Source of the DNA: Crocodylus rhombifer
Lineage: Eukaryota > Chordata > Crocodylia > Crocodylidae
DNA: 64,000 nt
NCBI GenBank assembly: GCA_038503035.1
Contig: JAVSML010001164.1
Span: 124,001 to 188,000, forward strand
Direction: 5' to 3'
Position 1 is the stretch's first letter. Each line of letters begins with the position of its first letter. The notes beneath the pieces are model-generated. The model made no database searches, was not told the DNA's origin, and saw only the letters and a program-made list of their open reading frames with translations. A program made the translations under genes and the position numbers. Shown here in pieces: positions 21,852 through 43,214 of the stretch.

Positions 21852-21857
21852 TTTATT
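21852..21857 (-). terminator. PUS1: Candidate poly(A) signal for PUS1
   Basis: AATAAA on the minus strand (TTTATT on plus), 86 bases beyond the PUS1 stop. It would give a very short 3' UTR; use of later signals cannot be excluded. Confidence 0.45.
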
Positions 21858-21942
21858 GGATCCTTGGATTAAGAAAGGCCACTTTGTTCTATGCAAACTG
21901 AACTGTAAGTGGTAAAGGTCCTGGTTCCAGTCATTTACGGAC

Positions 21943-29196
<7,254 letters not shown>

Positions 29197-32100
29197 GGGC
29201 ACGCGGAAGGGCCGAGGGGCGGGGCCTCGCTACGGGCGCCGGGCAGGGACAAGCCCCCTACGGGCGCCGCGGGGAACGGAGCGCCGCCTGACGCGAGGGG
29301 GGCGTGGCCAGAGGAGCTGCGCGTCGCCCCCCCCCCCTGCGGCGCGGCTCGTCAGCGCTGGAAGAGCTGCCAAGTAGGCAAAGGTGAAGAAATGCTGCGT
29401 AAGTGCGATTCTGGAGTGACTCCTTGCACCCCAAACCTTTCCCAGTAACCCCAAGTAGCGCTCTCTTTCTGCTGCACGTGTGCATGGGGCGAGGTGCTAT
29501 TCGGTGGGACGGAGGGTACCTGAATGTCTGCAGGCCTTTCAAAACAGCATCGCTTTTTTGGTAAAAAATAAAAAAAAAAAAAAAACCCCTCAAAGTGCAA
29601 TGCTGCATTGGGTATATCTGCTATCGGGCAAAAATAGCTATTTTGACAGCGGGAGCAAAGTGAAAAGCCCGAGTCATTGGGCGTTTGCACATGTCCCCAG
29701 GCACGAGTGTTGGAAGAGACGGGCGGTGTTCTCACGATGAATCCATGGACCGAGCTACAGGGGAGTTAGCTATATCCTGGTAAGAAGCAGGCCAGAAAAC
29801 TGTACTGCGTGCTTGCTGTAGCTAAACTTCTGACCCTCCTGTTAGTCGTTATTTGTCGCGGCGCACAGCACAGAAAACACAACACGTGTGCCTGTTAAAT
29901 CGGGTTAAAAAGGCATTTTCTCTGACATAGGGCTGAAAAATAAAGTGCCTCGTGAAAAGAAATGGGCAAAAAAATAAGTTGCAAAAAAAATAATAATAAA
30001 GGGACAAAGAACATGAGCAGCAATAAGCATTACCGGCATTACTCGGAGAGTAAGTCATGTTCTGGTCTCTGCAACTGCCCAGCATTAGGACGGGTTGCTA
30101 GTGCAGAAGTGAGTAATTACAGGAGAAAAAGCAATGATCATAAAGGAGCTCCTTTGATAAGCCGTTGAGCGTCTCTCTCATGACCCCAAAGTTTCCAGAA
30201 GCCTGAGCAGAGCTCTACTGAGCTGAGTGCTCCTGTACTTAATTAAAGGGCCTTAATTTCTAGATTCATTCCTCTGATTGCATAAATAAAGGACCCTGCT
30301 TGCCTTCCTAAGCCACCTGAGCTCAACATAGTGCAGCTAAATATATACTAATAGGCTGAAGGGGTGGAGAGAGAAGGAGAAAGTCTCTCAGGATCTACAA
30401 GGAGAGCTCTTGCTCTGAACAGTGATATTATATAAACAGAAAGTGGTGCTGGAAGAGCTGGCGCAATAAAGCTGAGGGAAAGGCTGCCCTTTGCCTTTTG
30501 GTACTGAGGTAGCTGACTTCCAAGTTACTTCCCAAGTTAGGCAATGAACAATCTTGGAGGATCTGGTCTTTCAGGGCCTCAATTCAGGCGTAAGATGGAA
30601 GCAGGGACTTCCTTCATCTGTATGTGTCTTGTCTACTACATTGTAAATGCCTGCTGGCAGGGATGGTCTCATGTGCAGCGCAGCACAGCACCTCGCACAA
30701 CAGGCCCCTGGGGTGCCAGTAATAATAACAAGGAACCAGAACAGGGACTGGGACTGGGACTGGGAGGTAACTGGCTAGGCTTGTCCATTGCTCTTCAACC
30801 ATACAAAAACCAGGTAACAGTTAAACTATTCAATCCAGCAATAGCAAGGGGGAAACAAACCAGTTAAACTATATTCATCCAGCCCTAATTAGGCACCTAA
30901 GTGAGATAATCCAGAAATACTAACTACCAGTAATGTTGCAATTACCAGGAGTATAAACGGGAGGTGGTCTGCTAGCAACCTGTGGCTGATTAAATCCTAA
31001 GATCTTCACCTTGCCTTCCCCAGGGACCTGTGTCATTGCTCATTCCCCCTGGCAAACCGAACAAACTTGTCTCAAGCACAAATGCCGGAGTAACAATAGG
31101 CAGGTTTTGATTTTCCTCCTCAGTCTGGCTCAGCTGCCTTCCTCCCATCAAGCTTTTCCAATCTCATCATTTTTCTCACATGCATCAATATTTGCCTGGG
31201 TGTTTCTGCTGCAAACTTGGTCTGCGTTGATTTACACAATTAGAAGGCTTAGCACGTGTTGCCTTATCAAGCCTCAGCATATATCTCCTGAAACACACAA
31301 TCCATTTGGAAACTGTTTTTTCCTCCTACCGGTCTCGGTGCCTTGTGGGGTAGAATGACCCAAGGAGAAATCTGGTTTCCCTACCTATCGGTGAGGGGTG
31401 TCTGCAGATTAGTAGCAGGAGCTGCCTTTGTTTGTTCAGCTGGAAAATGGAACAGGTGACAATTACAAGCAGGACTGATTATGCAGCCCCAACCTATTGT
31501 TGCTGCTAATAAGGGGAAGAAATGCAGTGCATCCCTTTCAGAATGAATGCATCTTAGTTTGGAAGCAATAGGGGAGGTGGGGGACTTCTCTCATGTTGAG
31601 AGATGATAAAAGCCAGCCTGTCAAAATAAGGTGGAGCGGATCTGCTGTCGATGGAAACTTTAATAGCCATTTTCATATTGCTTAGTTGGGGGCTGCTTGG
31701 TCTTTTTTTTTTCCCCCCCATAGAGCATTCCTCATGGTAAACACAAATCACAGTCCCAATCTCCCCTCCCTTTCCCAGGTTGCTGGGCCCTGGTCCAGTC
31801 TCCTTCCCTCCAGGTAGTGGCATAGGGGTCTCTTACTCTACTTGCAGCCACGAAGACCTTCCCCACTCCTTTCTTGCCTTCCCTCAGACTCTACTTTGCC
31901 CAAAGCCGCAGCTGTGACTGCAGCAGCTGTTTCCTAGCAAAGTCATGTCAGCAGCATTAGATTAGGCAGCACTAATGTGTTTTAATGGCCTTTCCTGCAA
32001 TTTAGCAGCTGGAAATAAGGAAAAGGACCTAGTGGCATCATGTGATCAGCCAGCTGCCTACAGAGACCATTGGCCTGTGCTTCACGGAGCCCAGCTGGGA

Positions 32101-34284
32101 ATACCTGGATTAGATGGTCTTTAAAGACCATCACTCTGGGTCTCAGGGTTTCCTACAGAGCCTACCTCTATGCTATCAAAACATCATTGTTGGCTATATT
32201 ACCATTGGGAGAGTGGCTGGAGACCCCAAATGGGGGTGGGGTCCTGCTGTGTTGTGCACTCTATAATACACATTACAGAAACGCATCAATCCTAGGGAGT
32301 CTGCAGTCTATAAACAAGCAGACTAAGAAAGTAGGATTATCCCAAGTCTCAGCAAACAGGCACGGAGATATTAATAGACTCTCTCAAGTGTCCACAGTAA
32401 GTTTACACCAAAGCTGAAAACCGGACCCACCAATTAGCATTCCTGGCCATGGAGCACTAACACCACAAGGACATGCAGCTTAATACGACCACGGGCAGTG
32501 AGGGCAGCCTGTGCATGGGGGCGGGGGTGGTATTTGGATCAGGAAATCCAATGGCAATAAACCTGATTCCCATGCACTGTGGGAATCGGTGCAGCGCCTT
32601 GGATTTTATTTGCAGTAGCTCTATTTGCAATACACCATATGCAGGATTTTATTTGAAGTAGCTTTTACCTGGCATCTTTGGGACACAGTTAACCCGGGGT
32701 TTAACTTCCTTCACACATGCAATTCCTCTGCGCACCCAAAACTCAGTTGGAGTCGAGACAGAAAATCATCAAGTTCCCCACTGTTTATGAGAGCAGCATA
32801 ACAGTTCATACATGTTTAACAGGAATGATAAAAGTAAAGCAGGCTGAATGATACATCAGCTTGGCCATAACAGCAATTACCGCCGTCAAGTTCATTTGCC
32901 AGTGAAATCAACCTTGTAAAACCTTTCTATGGATGTGCAGGAATCTGGGGAGTCGAGGGCATTTACACCTTTGTCAAACAGCTCTGAAGCCGTCAGGAAC
33001 AATAGCTGAGGCTCCTTTGATGGTAGCAGGGGGAGAGGCGAGTGTATATTGATTGCTTTTTTTTTAAAATTTAATATATATATAGTATGATTTCTTTAAT
33101 ACAGTCAGTGTTGATCTTTGCTCTCTCCTATGCCTAGTTTATAAAGGAGTTAGTTCACATAAGCCCTTCAAAATCTCACTAGGGAAAATCCCTGGGCGTA
33201 TCCTGGCGAGCCAATTACTCAAACTCCTGCTTTTCACAGAGGCTGTATCTTCTGCCTGCAGTTTGTGCCTGCCCAAATGCTACCTCCAGCCCCCGCTGCA
33301 AGTGTGAAGGAGAGCAGAATTTATACCCCTGACCCATACAGGACATAAATGCCCCTCGTGATCCAGTCTTGGAGCCAGCACTGAAACACCTGCCACTTTG
33401 CTGAGTTCTTGTCAGTATTGCCACTAGGAGAAATGAAAAGGAGCAGCCAGCAGGCACATTTTGGGCCTGTGCACCTCTGGTGGGCACCACGTGGAGCGTG
33501 AAGTCTGAATTCAGGCTGCATAAACCAAAGTTTGCCCCCAGCAGCCCCATAGGTGGGCACTCTGACCATCGGCGGCTCCAGGTCTGTGGGAGTTGTACTA
33601 CTGACATTAAAGGAAGCGGGATAAGGCAGGGGGCTGCAGCAAAGCTCCCTACCCAAGAAGGGCTCAGCTGCCAAAGTGCTAATGAAGCCTTATGACACCC
33701 CTGCCTTTTCCCCACGTGAATTCGTACCTTGGCCTCGTTGGCTGAATGTGGGTAACATGATCCTAGGTGAGGGGCTCCCTTGCTGCCGCTGCAGTCTCCG
33801 CTGCCGGGTCTGCAAATGCCGTCAGCTGAGGAGAATGAGCGCAGTGAGCAGCGGGGGTAGGCAGGGATACCCAGAGGATCGTGGATTATAGCAACGTGAC
33901 ACCATAGAGGCCCAGCTGTTGACAGCTTTACATGGCTCCGAGACGGGCAGGTGATGCGGGATGGGATAGTACTTGGGACAACTCCTTGTTGTCCTGCTGA
34001 ACCAAGAAGTATGGGGTGAATTTATATATGAAGAGAGGATAAATATCAGTCAGGCAGGAAAGGTGAGAACGCCTGCCTCACCCAGCCATGTGCCAAAGCC
34101 TTGAGTTAAAAAGTTACTTCTTCCAAGAGCAGAAGCTGGAAGGTGCCAGTAGTGATGGAGGTGGGTGGCTCACCACTATGAAGACAACCAAGCCTGTACC
34201 TTGGATGCAGTGACTAGCCTCAGATTTCCTCTAATTATAAAGAAAAGGCATACACTTAACAGCTTTCAACTACCAGAAGGATGG

Positions 34285-34569
34285 TTACAAAAAGGATGGA
34301 GCTGGGCTGTTCTCAGTGGTGGTAGGTAACAGAACAAGGAGCAACGCGCTCAGGTTGCAGCGAGAGAAGTCTGGGTGGAGATTAGGAAAAACTCTCTCAC
34401 TAGGAGGGTAATGAAGCCCTGGAACAGGTTACCCAGAGAGGTTATGGACTCTCCATCCTTGGAGGTTTTTAAGGCTCGTGTAGCATCATCCTTGGCTGGG
34501 ATAATCTATTTGGACTTGTCCTGCTGAGAGCCTCAACTAGATCCAACCCTCATTTTCTATGATTTTATA
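34285..34569 (+). mobile_element. CR1 LINE, 3' end fragment
   Basis: Contains GAGATTAGGAAAAACTCTCT, GGAGGGTAATGAAGCCCTGG and the tail ending TTTTCTATGATTTTAT, typical of the CR1 end region. Different subfamily from the copy at 11500-11918. Confidence 0.78.
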
Positions 34570-37500
34570 ACACCAAGCACAAGGAAACCACCCTCTGGCC
34601 AATGGAAGAACTGGAGTTTTTTGCAGGTTAATTCAGTAGCAAACTAGTTACTATTAAAATTAGATCATTTAAAAAATGAAGCCAAGTTTACCTGAGCACA
34701 CCAAAAAGGTCTAATTTCCCACTCCCTCCAGGGTTGAGAGGCAGGTTCCCGCATCTCAATCCGCTTCCCAATGAGAGGCCAACTCCAGTGAATAAATGGC
34801 AAAAAGTTCCCATGGAGACACCAATACTATTTGCTGACCTGAAGTGAAAAGGAGACCAACAAGGAACATTAAAGAAACCTCCTCAGAAGTCCTGGGTCTT
34901 CTTACTGCTGTAAAACTTTTTACCATCTAAGCTGCAAATGCTCTGCAGGTTTACCACCTCGACTGGCCCTTCACAAAGCAGTTCCCTGTTGGTCCTCTCT
35001 CTCCGTTTGCATTTTCTCCATGCTCCCGCCTGGTCCCCAGCATCTTGCAAAGAAGGTATGGAGTTTTCCACATTGGGTCCCTTCACATTGCTTGGCATCT
35101 GCTCCTTCTCTGTACTGCACACTTGCATGGACTCATACCCTGGTTCCCTCTAATGGAAGTGCTCAGGGTGCCGTACAGATCTCTGGATATTATGGAACAG
35201 GCACCCGAGATGCTGGAGGTCACAAAACCAAGCAGCAGTCTCAATACACAGGCAGTGTATTATTGAAATGAATTATTCTATATGTGGGTCTCAAAAGGTA
35301 AGAACATAGCAGGGAAACTGCTGGACAGAGGAGTTAGGATTTAGCAGTCAGACTAGAAAGGAAAGTCCCTTGTCAGATCATTTAGATTCATTTTCCCCTA
35401 CAAGTACTGAATGGGTTTAATTTGAGGCTGTCACCTATCACAAAACATCAGATGCATTGTCTTGACAGACGCGCATGCGGTCATCATCACTGCTCGATAC
35501 CCAGCAAGCCTGGATTTAATCTCCTCTGCAACAGCAGCAGGCACTGCCATTATTGCACCGGCAGGTGGAGCTTTTTTACCACAGAAATGCTGCATCTCGC
35601 CTTTGTGAAAGACTTTCTGTGGTCATGGGAGGGCTGCGTCCAGTCCTGTAAAAACTTGTTTGAAATAGCCCATCTCAAAGGCTTGGCTCTTGACTTTGAG
35701 CCAGGCATAGGTCAGAGTGCAGCCCTGGGAGGAGGAGTGACCAACAGAACAGGGCAAACTATTTTGGTTAAATATTTCATTGGTCTAAAAAGAGCCACCC
35801 AAGATTTAGACTGAGTGCATTTAATCGGGGGGGTTGGGGTTGGGAATTTAAGAGTTGAAACAGTGTGTTTTGGCCTTTCCAAGACAAAAGCTATTGCGAT
35901 TTTTCATTCTGAAATGCTTTGTTTGGAAATCTACCCAAACCAAACTCAAATGGTTGTAAAAAGAAAAACACTCTTTGCATGGAAGAAAATAAGTCATTCA
36001 GCCTGAATTTTATATGCTGTTGTGGCAAGAAAAATGTTTGTTTTGGGTGGACGCAAAATGATTTTACTCCCTCAATTTTTCGGCTTGGCCAGCATACGGG
36101 TGAACTATGTGCCCAGCTGCACCGACGACTTAGCCAGAGGCAGAGAAAACCCCTCCTGCCTGTGTGTGACATTTGTGATCGGGTCAGTGATCATGTGCCA
36201 GAGGGGCACTGAAAAGGCCTTTCATTGCAGCATTGAAAGGGTAAAAGTAAAGCTGGCTTGAAGAGATAGCTCCAGTCTCACTGAAGCAAATCCTCTCTCC
36301 TCCTCCGTATTGCTGGAAGGCCTCATGGCAGGTTTGGGATGGTTGGGCCACGTGGAGGGCACTGCAGGATTTATTAGGGGAAGGGGCACCCTGTGACAGC
36401 GTGAAGCCTGGCTCCCCGAGACCTTGCGCCCCTAGCTGGCGCGCCGCCGATGGGACAGCCTTCTGCATGGGTCAGCTAGGCCTTGGCAACTCACAAGAGG
36501 ACTGGGAAGTGAAGGGAAGCAATTGGTTGCCCCTGTAATTAAAAAGAAGGAGATAAAAACAAGCATTTCCAGGGTCAAATAAGAGACTGTACAAAGGTGA
36601 CAAGTATATTGTGACCTCCTCTTTCTTCTGCCTTCAAGCCTGCTCTCTCTCTAGACAGACCGACTTTGAGGAATGGAGTCTGGGTTCTCTGCTTTTGTGC
36701 TGGCCTCTTCTAGTGGGTCTTTTGTCTGTTCTCCTTCTTTTTAAGATGATGTTGTTGGGGTCTTCAGTGTAGTTGAGCTATGGAGGCACCAGACATCTGG
36801 ACTCAGTCTGGTCCTTGGATGCTGTCTCACTGACCTAAAGGGAGGATGGAAGAGTTGGGCAGCCTCCACTCCTCCAAAAATTCCTGCCCGGGCATATTTA
36901 TTGATGGTCTGGGTGGCCCTCATGCGTACACCATGATCCAGGAGGATCGATGGTTGCCACAACATGGAGTTGAAGGGGCAGAGCAAGACACCCATTACTA
37001 ACAGCTTCGGAGCTGATTAGGCAGAGTCTGTGCCAACTTGTGGTTTGGAAATGAATGCATTTTGCTGAGTGGGTTCTGCCTTTTATACTAATAATGTTCT
37101 ACCAACCAATGTGCCGTGCTTACAAGGGGATGGCTCACGAGTGGCTAGGATGAGTTCATGAAGGACAGACCTACCAATAAATTCAAAGACAATTACCTTC
37201 CAACATACCCGTGACAATCTCCTAATGGTCCAGGAGAAGCTCAAGGATAGTAGCAGCAATCCACATTACATAAAAGGCAGATTTTTTTCTTCATGGCTGA
37301 GGAAAGCCAGGTCCCCAATATAGCAAAGAACGTAAGCACTGGTTTAAGTTGCACACACCTCAAAAGAGACTTAAGCACATGCTCGAGTGATTTGCTAATT
37401 AGGGATATGCTTAGGAGCTTTGCTGAATCAGAGCCCTGCTCTTCTCCAAGGATTTCATCTTTGCCTTGCTATTGCTGTGGCATTGGACAGCACAGACCTT

Positions 37501-39322
37501 ATCTAACAGGGTTAGGTGCTAGCTCTGAGGATTTGTCTATATGCATAGTATATACAGGCACGGGCACTTATTTTAGCCCAAACCAGGCTTATTTCAGTAT
37601 AAAGGCAGGGTAGATGTGCACCTCATAAACTAACTAAATCAGCTGCATTATTTCAAGAGAGCTGAGTCAACCGGGGGCAGGCACAAGTTGCACTGAAACG
37701 GTGCATGTGCGCGTGTGTGCACCTTGCTTAGAACAGGAGGCCTCTCCTACCGTAATACAAACGGGGATGAAATTCTGCAAAAGGACCAAAATACAACTGC
37801 CCTCACAGATTGAAACCTCCGTTGCTGCTCTCAGGAAGGAAATGCATCCATTTCAAACTACGCTCGGGGGTTAGCTAAGACGGCCCCGACCCACACTAAA
37901 GACAAAAATCACACTTAAACATGCTAGATGGCAATGGTTGACACTTAGGCCAACCATCAGTTCAGGATGACCGCAGGACTCGTGAAAATGTTTTCCAACT
38001 CATCTGCCCATTCTCCACGCTAAAGAAGAAAAGAGATGTTTGCATGATGCTTGTTTAAAGCTTTTACTGAACATGTTCTCACATGGCACAGTATAGAAAA
38101 GGCCTGACCCACGTTAAGGTGGCCTTATCCCAAGGGACCACACAAACACCATCAGCACCAAGAACGCTCCCTTCAGAGCATTAGTTTGGCAGGGCCGTAC
38201 AAGGAAACCTCACACTCCTTCTCTACATGTTGATCTCCAGGGCAATGGCAGAAACCAGCTTCCAGGAACATCACTCCAGCACTAATACATATATAAGCAT
38301 GTAGCAACTTCTAAACTGCCCACAAAGGTATTTTAGCCTCTTAGCCTTTCCTGGTTCAAATAAAATTCTTCCTCCGTTAAAACATCCTCAACAATTGAGG
38401 CCGATAGGAGGTTCCAAGAATACCAGCCATCAGCAGTCACGTACCGTACTTCCAAGCTGAGCTCATTATGAAGCCAAAATCGCACAGGGGAGGTGCTATG
38501 CTCCTAAAATGTGCTGCAAAGGAGTTAACTTGGCATGACAATATAAAAGGAAGGGATTAGTGGAGCTATAATTGAAACACTCATACTTTGTATTCTCTGG
38601 ACTTCCAGATACCCACCCTTCCTCACTGTCACCACCCAGCTCAGAACTTCGATAGCTGAATGAATCTGTTTTTGCTGACGTATTTGCCAGTTACTAAAAT
38701 ATAGAAAAAAGTGGGACCAAAGCCAAATGTACTGGAGAAATTTGAGTTTGTGTTTTTTGTTGTTGTGGTTTTTTAACCATCAAAATAATCAAGAGCAATT
38801 TCATAGATCACAGTCACTGCTTGAGGAACTGCACAATTGACACTTGGTGTTGGAGAACAAAGGACCTGCACCCACATTCATGTTTCTGGGGCAGCAATCC
38901 TCAAGGCCCTGGGGCACCTTGAAAACTGTTCGCACAATGTTGCCATGCAATATTAGCACCATCAAGTGTGCAAACATGATTTGGAAAACAAACACTGAGA
39001 TTTCTGGTTTTGACACTGGATTTCTATCTTTCTGACCTGGAGTGATCTTTCTAAGCTCTTTGCAACAAAAGAATTCCTGTTATTTTTCTATTGAGCCTGT
39101 TTACATGACACCTGATGGGTTCCTGTTTGACATTTTCTTGGCTATTCCCCACAGGCTTTTAAACTTCCCGATGGGCAGTTTTTCAAGAGATATCCTTCCC
39201 TGGTGTTTGGTGCATTTAGGGACTCCAAAACACGCACTTAAAAAGCATCTAAATCTGGGTCTGACCACACCAGAGAAACATGCTGCTTCCTATGCTGTCC
39301 CACCAAGCATAAATTTGATATG

Positions 39323-39864
39323 CAAGCAGTTCTCAGGCTTACGACACAATTGATTCCTGAAAACCGTGTCTCGAGTCAAAACGTTGCAACTCAGAGCCGA
39401 TTTTCCCATAGGAAACCATGTTATAAATGGGGGATTGATTCCTGAACAAAGGCTCGATGCACTATTTTCCACTAAAAATAACCCAGAATTTTGTACTCAA
39501 TCAATTATAGATGAGTAATATAGCTACATGAATGTATTTATATTATAAATAGCAATCATATTGATTTGGAAGGACTTCTTTGAGGTGACTTTGCTGGACT
39601 TTTTAAAGGGCTTTTGGCTGGAGTCTTCTCAGGAGTCTTGGCTGCAGGTTTTTCTGGAGTCTCGTCTGCTTTTTAAAGAAAGCATCCAGGGGAGTTTGGA
39701 CAGAAGTTCTCCAGGGAGACGAGCGATGCAGTGAACTTGTTCGCTGGCGTGGTGTCGCGTTGGATCAAGCCTCGTACAAGTCGAAACCAACGTCAGAAAG
39801 TTGAAACAGGGCGTGAATTTATAAACATTGTAAGTGTGAAATGTTGTAAGTTGAGGACAGCCTA
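39323..39864 (-). mobile_element. Tigger/pogo-type element, second copy, inverted
   Basis: Same family as 19076-19622, in reverse orientation: CAAGCAGTTCTCAGGCTTAC at the left, TAAGTTGAGGACAGCCTA at the right, followed by TA. The coding remnant (SPAKSPQRSPSKS-type tail and LDAFF) is recognisable on the minus strand with one frame break. Confidence 0.82.
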
Positions 39865-40569
39865 TATAGTCAAATAAATATGCAGAAAGCCAGGCCCCTG
39901 AGCATGCCTTGAGACCCATGTGCTAAGCCATCTATCATCTCAATATTTATGTTGGCTTTGCCTTGCCTCAGAAGCCTAGAGCCGACTGTAAGTGTGCATA
40001 AAACTCTTGTTTGCCCCGTGCCAGGAAGACTTCCCGTTGATGCGAGACACAGGCTCTCACGCTCATCCCAAGTACAAACGCTGCACAGCACCAGGCAATT
40101 CTCTGGGGACAAGCAAGTCCCACCTTTCCCAGCAGATGGGTGGAGGTACCACACTTCAGGAGAGCTGTTCTGCCAGAAAGGGGGTATTGCAACAAGCCCA
40201 CTTTGATGGGAAAAGTGGGGGCGGTAAGTAGGAGTCGGTCACGAGGAAGGATGGCCAGAAAACAATTCCATCTAGCGAAAGGTTACAAGGTTTCATACAA
40301 GATCTTCCAAAAAGTGTTCATAAGACATACACGCTTGAGAGACAGACAAGCTGATAGTTGCTTAGTTCAGAACAGGCAACAGTCTGGTAGCTAGGACCCT
40401 CCTGGAGGATGCCATGATAATTCCCTGGATTTGAACCTCGCATGCCAGGCTCAGGTCCCACTGACCAGGCTAGGGCAGGAGCGTCTCTCTGAGCTGTTTC
40501 AACTTCAGTGAAACAACACAACTCAGGGAAATTTAATTTCTTCCAAATGCTCCGAACGTTCATAAAAAA

Positions 40570-40672
40570 CTTACACACACACACAACCAAGCACTGAATA
40601 TCAGGAAATGCATGCACACTCGCACGCACACACACACGCACGCACACACACACACTGAATATCAGGAAATGC
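40570..40672. repeat. (AC)n microsatellite with duplicated flank
   Basis: Two AC/GC-AC runs, each followed or preceded by the 19-base unit ACTGAATATCAGGAAATGC (at about 40591 and 40652). The unit and repeat have been duplicated together. Confidence 0.8.
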
Positions 40673-43029
40673 CCCAAATAAGGTTGCTTTATTTCAGCTC
40701 CCTGGTGACACGCAGTTTTCTAAAAGGACCCCAGTCTCATTCTGTGCACTTCGTGAACAGCTAACCAATGATTTGTTTTCTTCTCGTGCTTTATTTCTGG
40801 CAAGCCGTGCTACAGGAGACCGTACAGCGTTCGTCACCACTGCCTTTGAACACAAGCATTAGTAAATTTATTCTCAGAGCCTCCCCCATCAGGTAAGTGG
40901 GGATCATCCACACATGAAGGTCAAAAGCCTCTACAAATATGGGGTGTCCAACCCAAGGCACCTACGCCTTGACTTTTCAGACTAGTTGAAACATGTAACA
41001 CGTTTTCTGGGGTCAAGGCACAGGTCCCATGGACTCCAGCTGCTGCTGCAAGTGCTTGGCACTGCAGCAAGTTGGACCCTGGGTCTCAGCTGAGGCCAAG
41101 GAAAACACAAGCACAATTCATCACCACCTGGGGAAAGTTTGACTTACAACTCAACCAGCACCACAAAGGAAATCTGTGACAGACAAAATAAAGGTTTCCA
41201 GGGAGTGTCCAGCTGACAAAGCCATACAATTCTTACGTTCTTATGATTTCCCCTTCTCACTTCTACGTACCTGCTGTAACAAATGAGGCAGGGAGTCTTC
41301 CAGACAGCCTCCCCAGTGGGTCCATCCGGGGCCCAAATGAAGCAGGGTCCTGTGGAAAGAATAGCCCGTGGTTGTGTAATTCAAGACATTCTCATAATGG
41401 TAATGCACCAGGAGACTGAATGAATGTGACAACTAACCTCGGCTCTGGCATTTCCTGGTGCTGGAGTATCCTTTCCTGCAACCTCAGCTGTGTTCTTTTA
41501 ATGGATTTCCTTGCGTGTCATTTCCAACATTTGATAGAAAACAAACGGAGGGAAAAAATGGATCTTGTCACAAGACATTATGCAAAAGCCAACAGCGGGG
41601 TTGGAGCCTTAAAGTCTGCCTTGCAGACTACTGCTGAATATCTCACAGCAGTAGTAGGTTGTTATCCTTTGTGCATGGAGAAGGGAATGGGACTTGGTCC
41701 CAGGAAGCTTCTTAGGTATTGGCCATCAGGGGAAACAGCAAGACTCAGCAATCTTGGCTTCTGGTTCAGGCTTTGGGAGGTAAGTCTGCTCTAGTGGACA
41801 CCAGACTTGCTCATTCCCCAGCAGGATATACTCTACCCTATCTTCCCCAACCTGCCCCTGTCCTGGTACTCTTTGCCACATGACCGTACTCCTCTGGGGT
41901 CCTGTTCTGTCCATTTACCAAGTTTAGCCATGAGTACCTGGTCATTTTGAACATGCGTCAACTGAAATATTTAAAAAAGCCAAGTCAACTGAGTGGAAAT
42001 TCATGGGGATGGCAAAAGACAAATCCTTGATAAAACCACCTCCCTTCCAAATTTCAAGTCCCTGTTTTAAGGCACGGGGGTGCCAGAGTTTCTCCGAACA
42101 AAGTTACTGGAGTTTCTGAACATGGACAAAACACCACTTCTCCCCACAGGCTTGTTCTGAGAAACACCCAGATCATTTGGGGGTTGAAATTTTTCCATTT
42201 TTCCAATCAAGTCAACCTAAAATAGACACCAGGCATGGAATACTTCAGTTCAAATGTCTCCAGTTCGGTGGCATTATCAGCAAAGAAAAACCAGGACCCA
42301 ATACCTGGAGGTATCAAGCACCTTTACCAACTGGTAGCGCTACCAGCCGACGTGTGATGATACCATTTTAATCTAGCCATGAAGATGACCACACACACAA
42401 AAAAACAAACAAGCCTCTGTGATTGGCTTCAAGAACCTGGTTTACCTTTCCTTTATTTGTTGGTGAGGTTTTGGGGTGGTGTTTTTTTTGGTTTTTTTTT
42501 TTTGCATGTTGACTCCCAAGTGTTCAATAACGAATCAAATTCATTTGCCAGCTCTTGCACTCAAGTAACATCAGTTGCTGCAGGGGACTGTTCAAACAGC
42601 TCCCTACCCACCCACACCTATTCTCAAGCACATGGCTGGTATGGCAATACATTACTGCACTGAAAAAATGCAATCTGTCAAGCTAATAGAGAGGTTTCTA
42701 ACCGTTTGCTCTTATAAAAGCTTTTGGAGCATACGCTCCACACAAACTAGTATTTGGGCTTCACCGGATCATGGGCTTTTACCATTTAAACCAGGCTTTT
42801 ACACCAAGACCCTTCAGCAATAGCCTGAGGACACAGCAAGTAGATCCAGCACTATGATCCTGCAGCTAACCTAAGCCTGGGTATCACTTTTAAGGGCCAG
42901 CAGGACAATGCAGATACAAAACACTGAACACTAAGTGATACTGGAGAATACGAGCACCCGAGGAGTAAGGTCGGTGCAATCTTTTGGGCCATAGCCCGAG
43001 ATGGCCGAATTCCTCAAGCTGCCTCCCGC

Positions 43030-43155
43030 CTCGTGGGTGGTTATGGGCAACTCAGTCAGCCTTCCTGGCCTTCAGCAGGAAGCGAGATGGTGTGAAGTAG
43101 GGAGAACAACACCTCTTGAATTCAGAAGGATGTTGGGAGAGTAAATATAGTCAGG
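43030..43155 (+). repeat. Possible MIR SINE fragment
   Basis: GGGCAACTCAGTCAGCCTTC, then AGGGAGAACAACACCTC follow the order of the MIR 3' half. Divergent. Confidence 0.4.
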
Positions 43156-43214
43156 GTTGCCTTCTGCCCTTACATGAACAATTCAGCAGGTAAGTACTGA
43201 AACACACAGATCAC

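Larger units (their letters stand above)
29350..43214. other. Intergenic region between ULK1 and PUS1; no gene recognised
   Basis: About 13.9 kb without a convincing exon on either strand. Repeats seen are listed separately. A fragment at about 37330-37440 (AGACTTAAGCACATGCTCGA, then TTTGCTGAATCAGAGCC) and another at about 30640-30740 resemble ancient LINE/SINE tails common in amniotes. A 16-18-base direct repeat (GGATTTTATTTG-AGTAGCT) occurs at 32600 and 32644. Confidence 0.6.

Noticed and set aside
37293..37613. 106-codon frame starting MAEESQVPN
   Set aside because: Overlaps a stretch resembling an old amniote repeat (TTTGCTGAATCAGAGCC) and has no exon signals.
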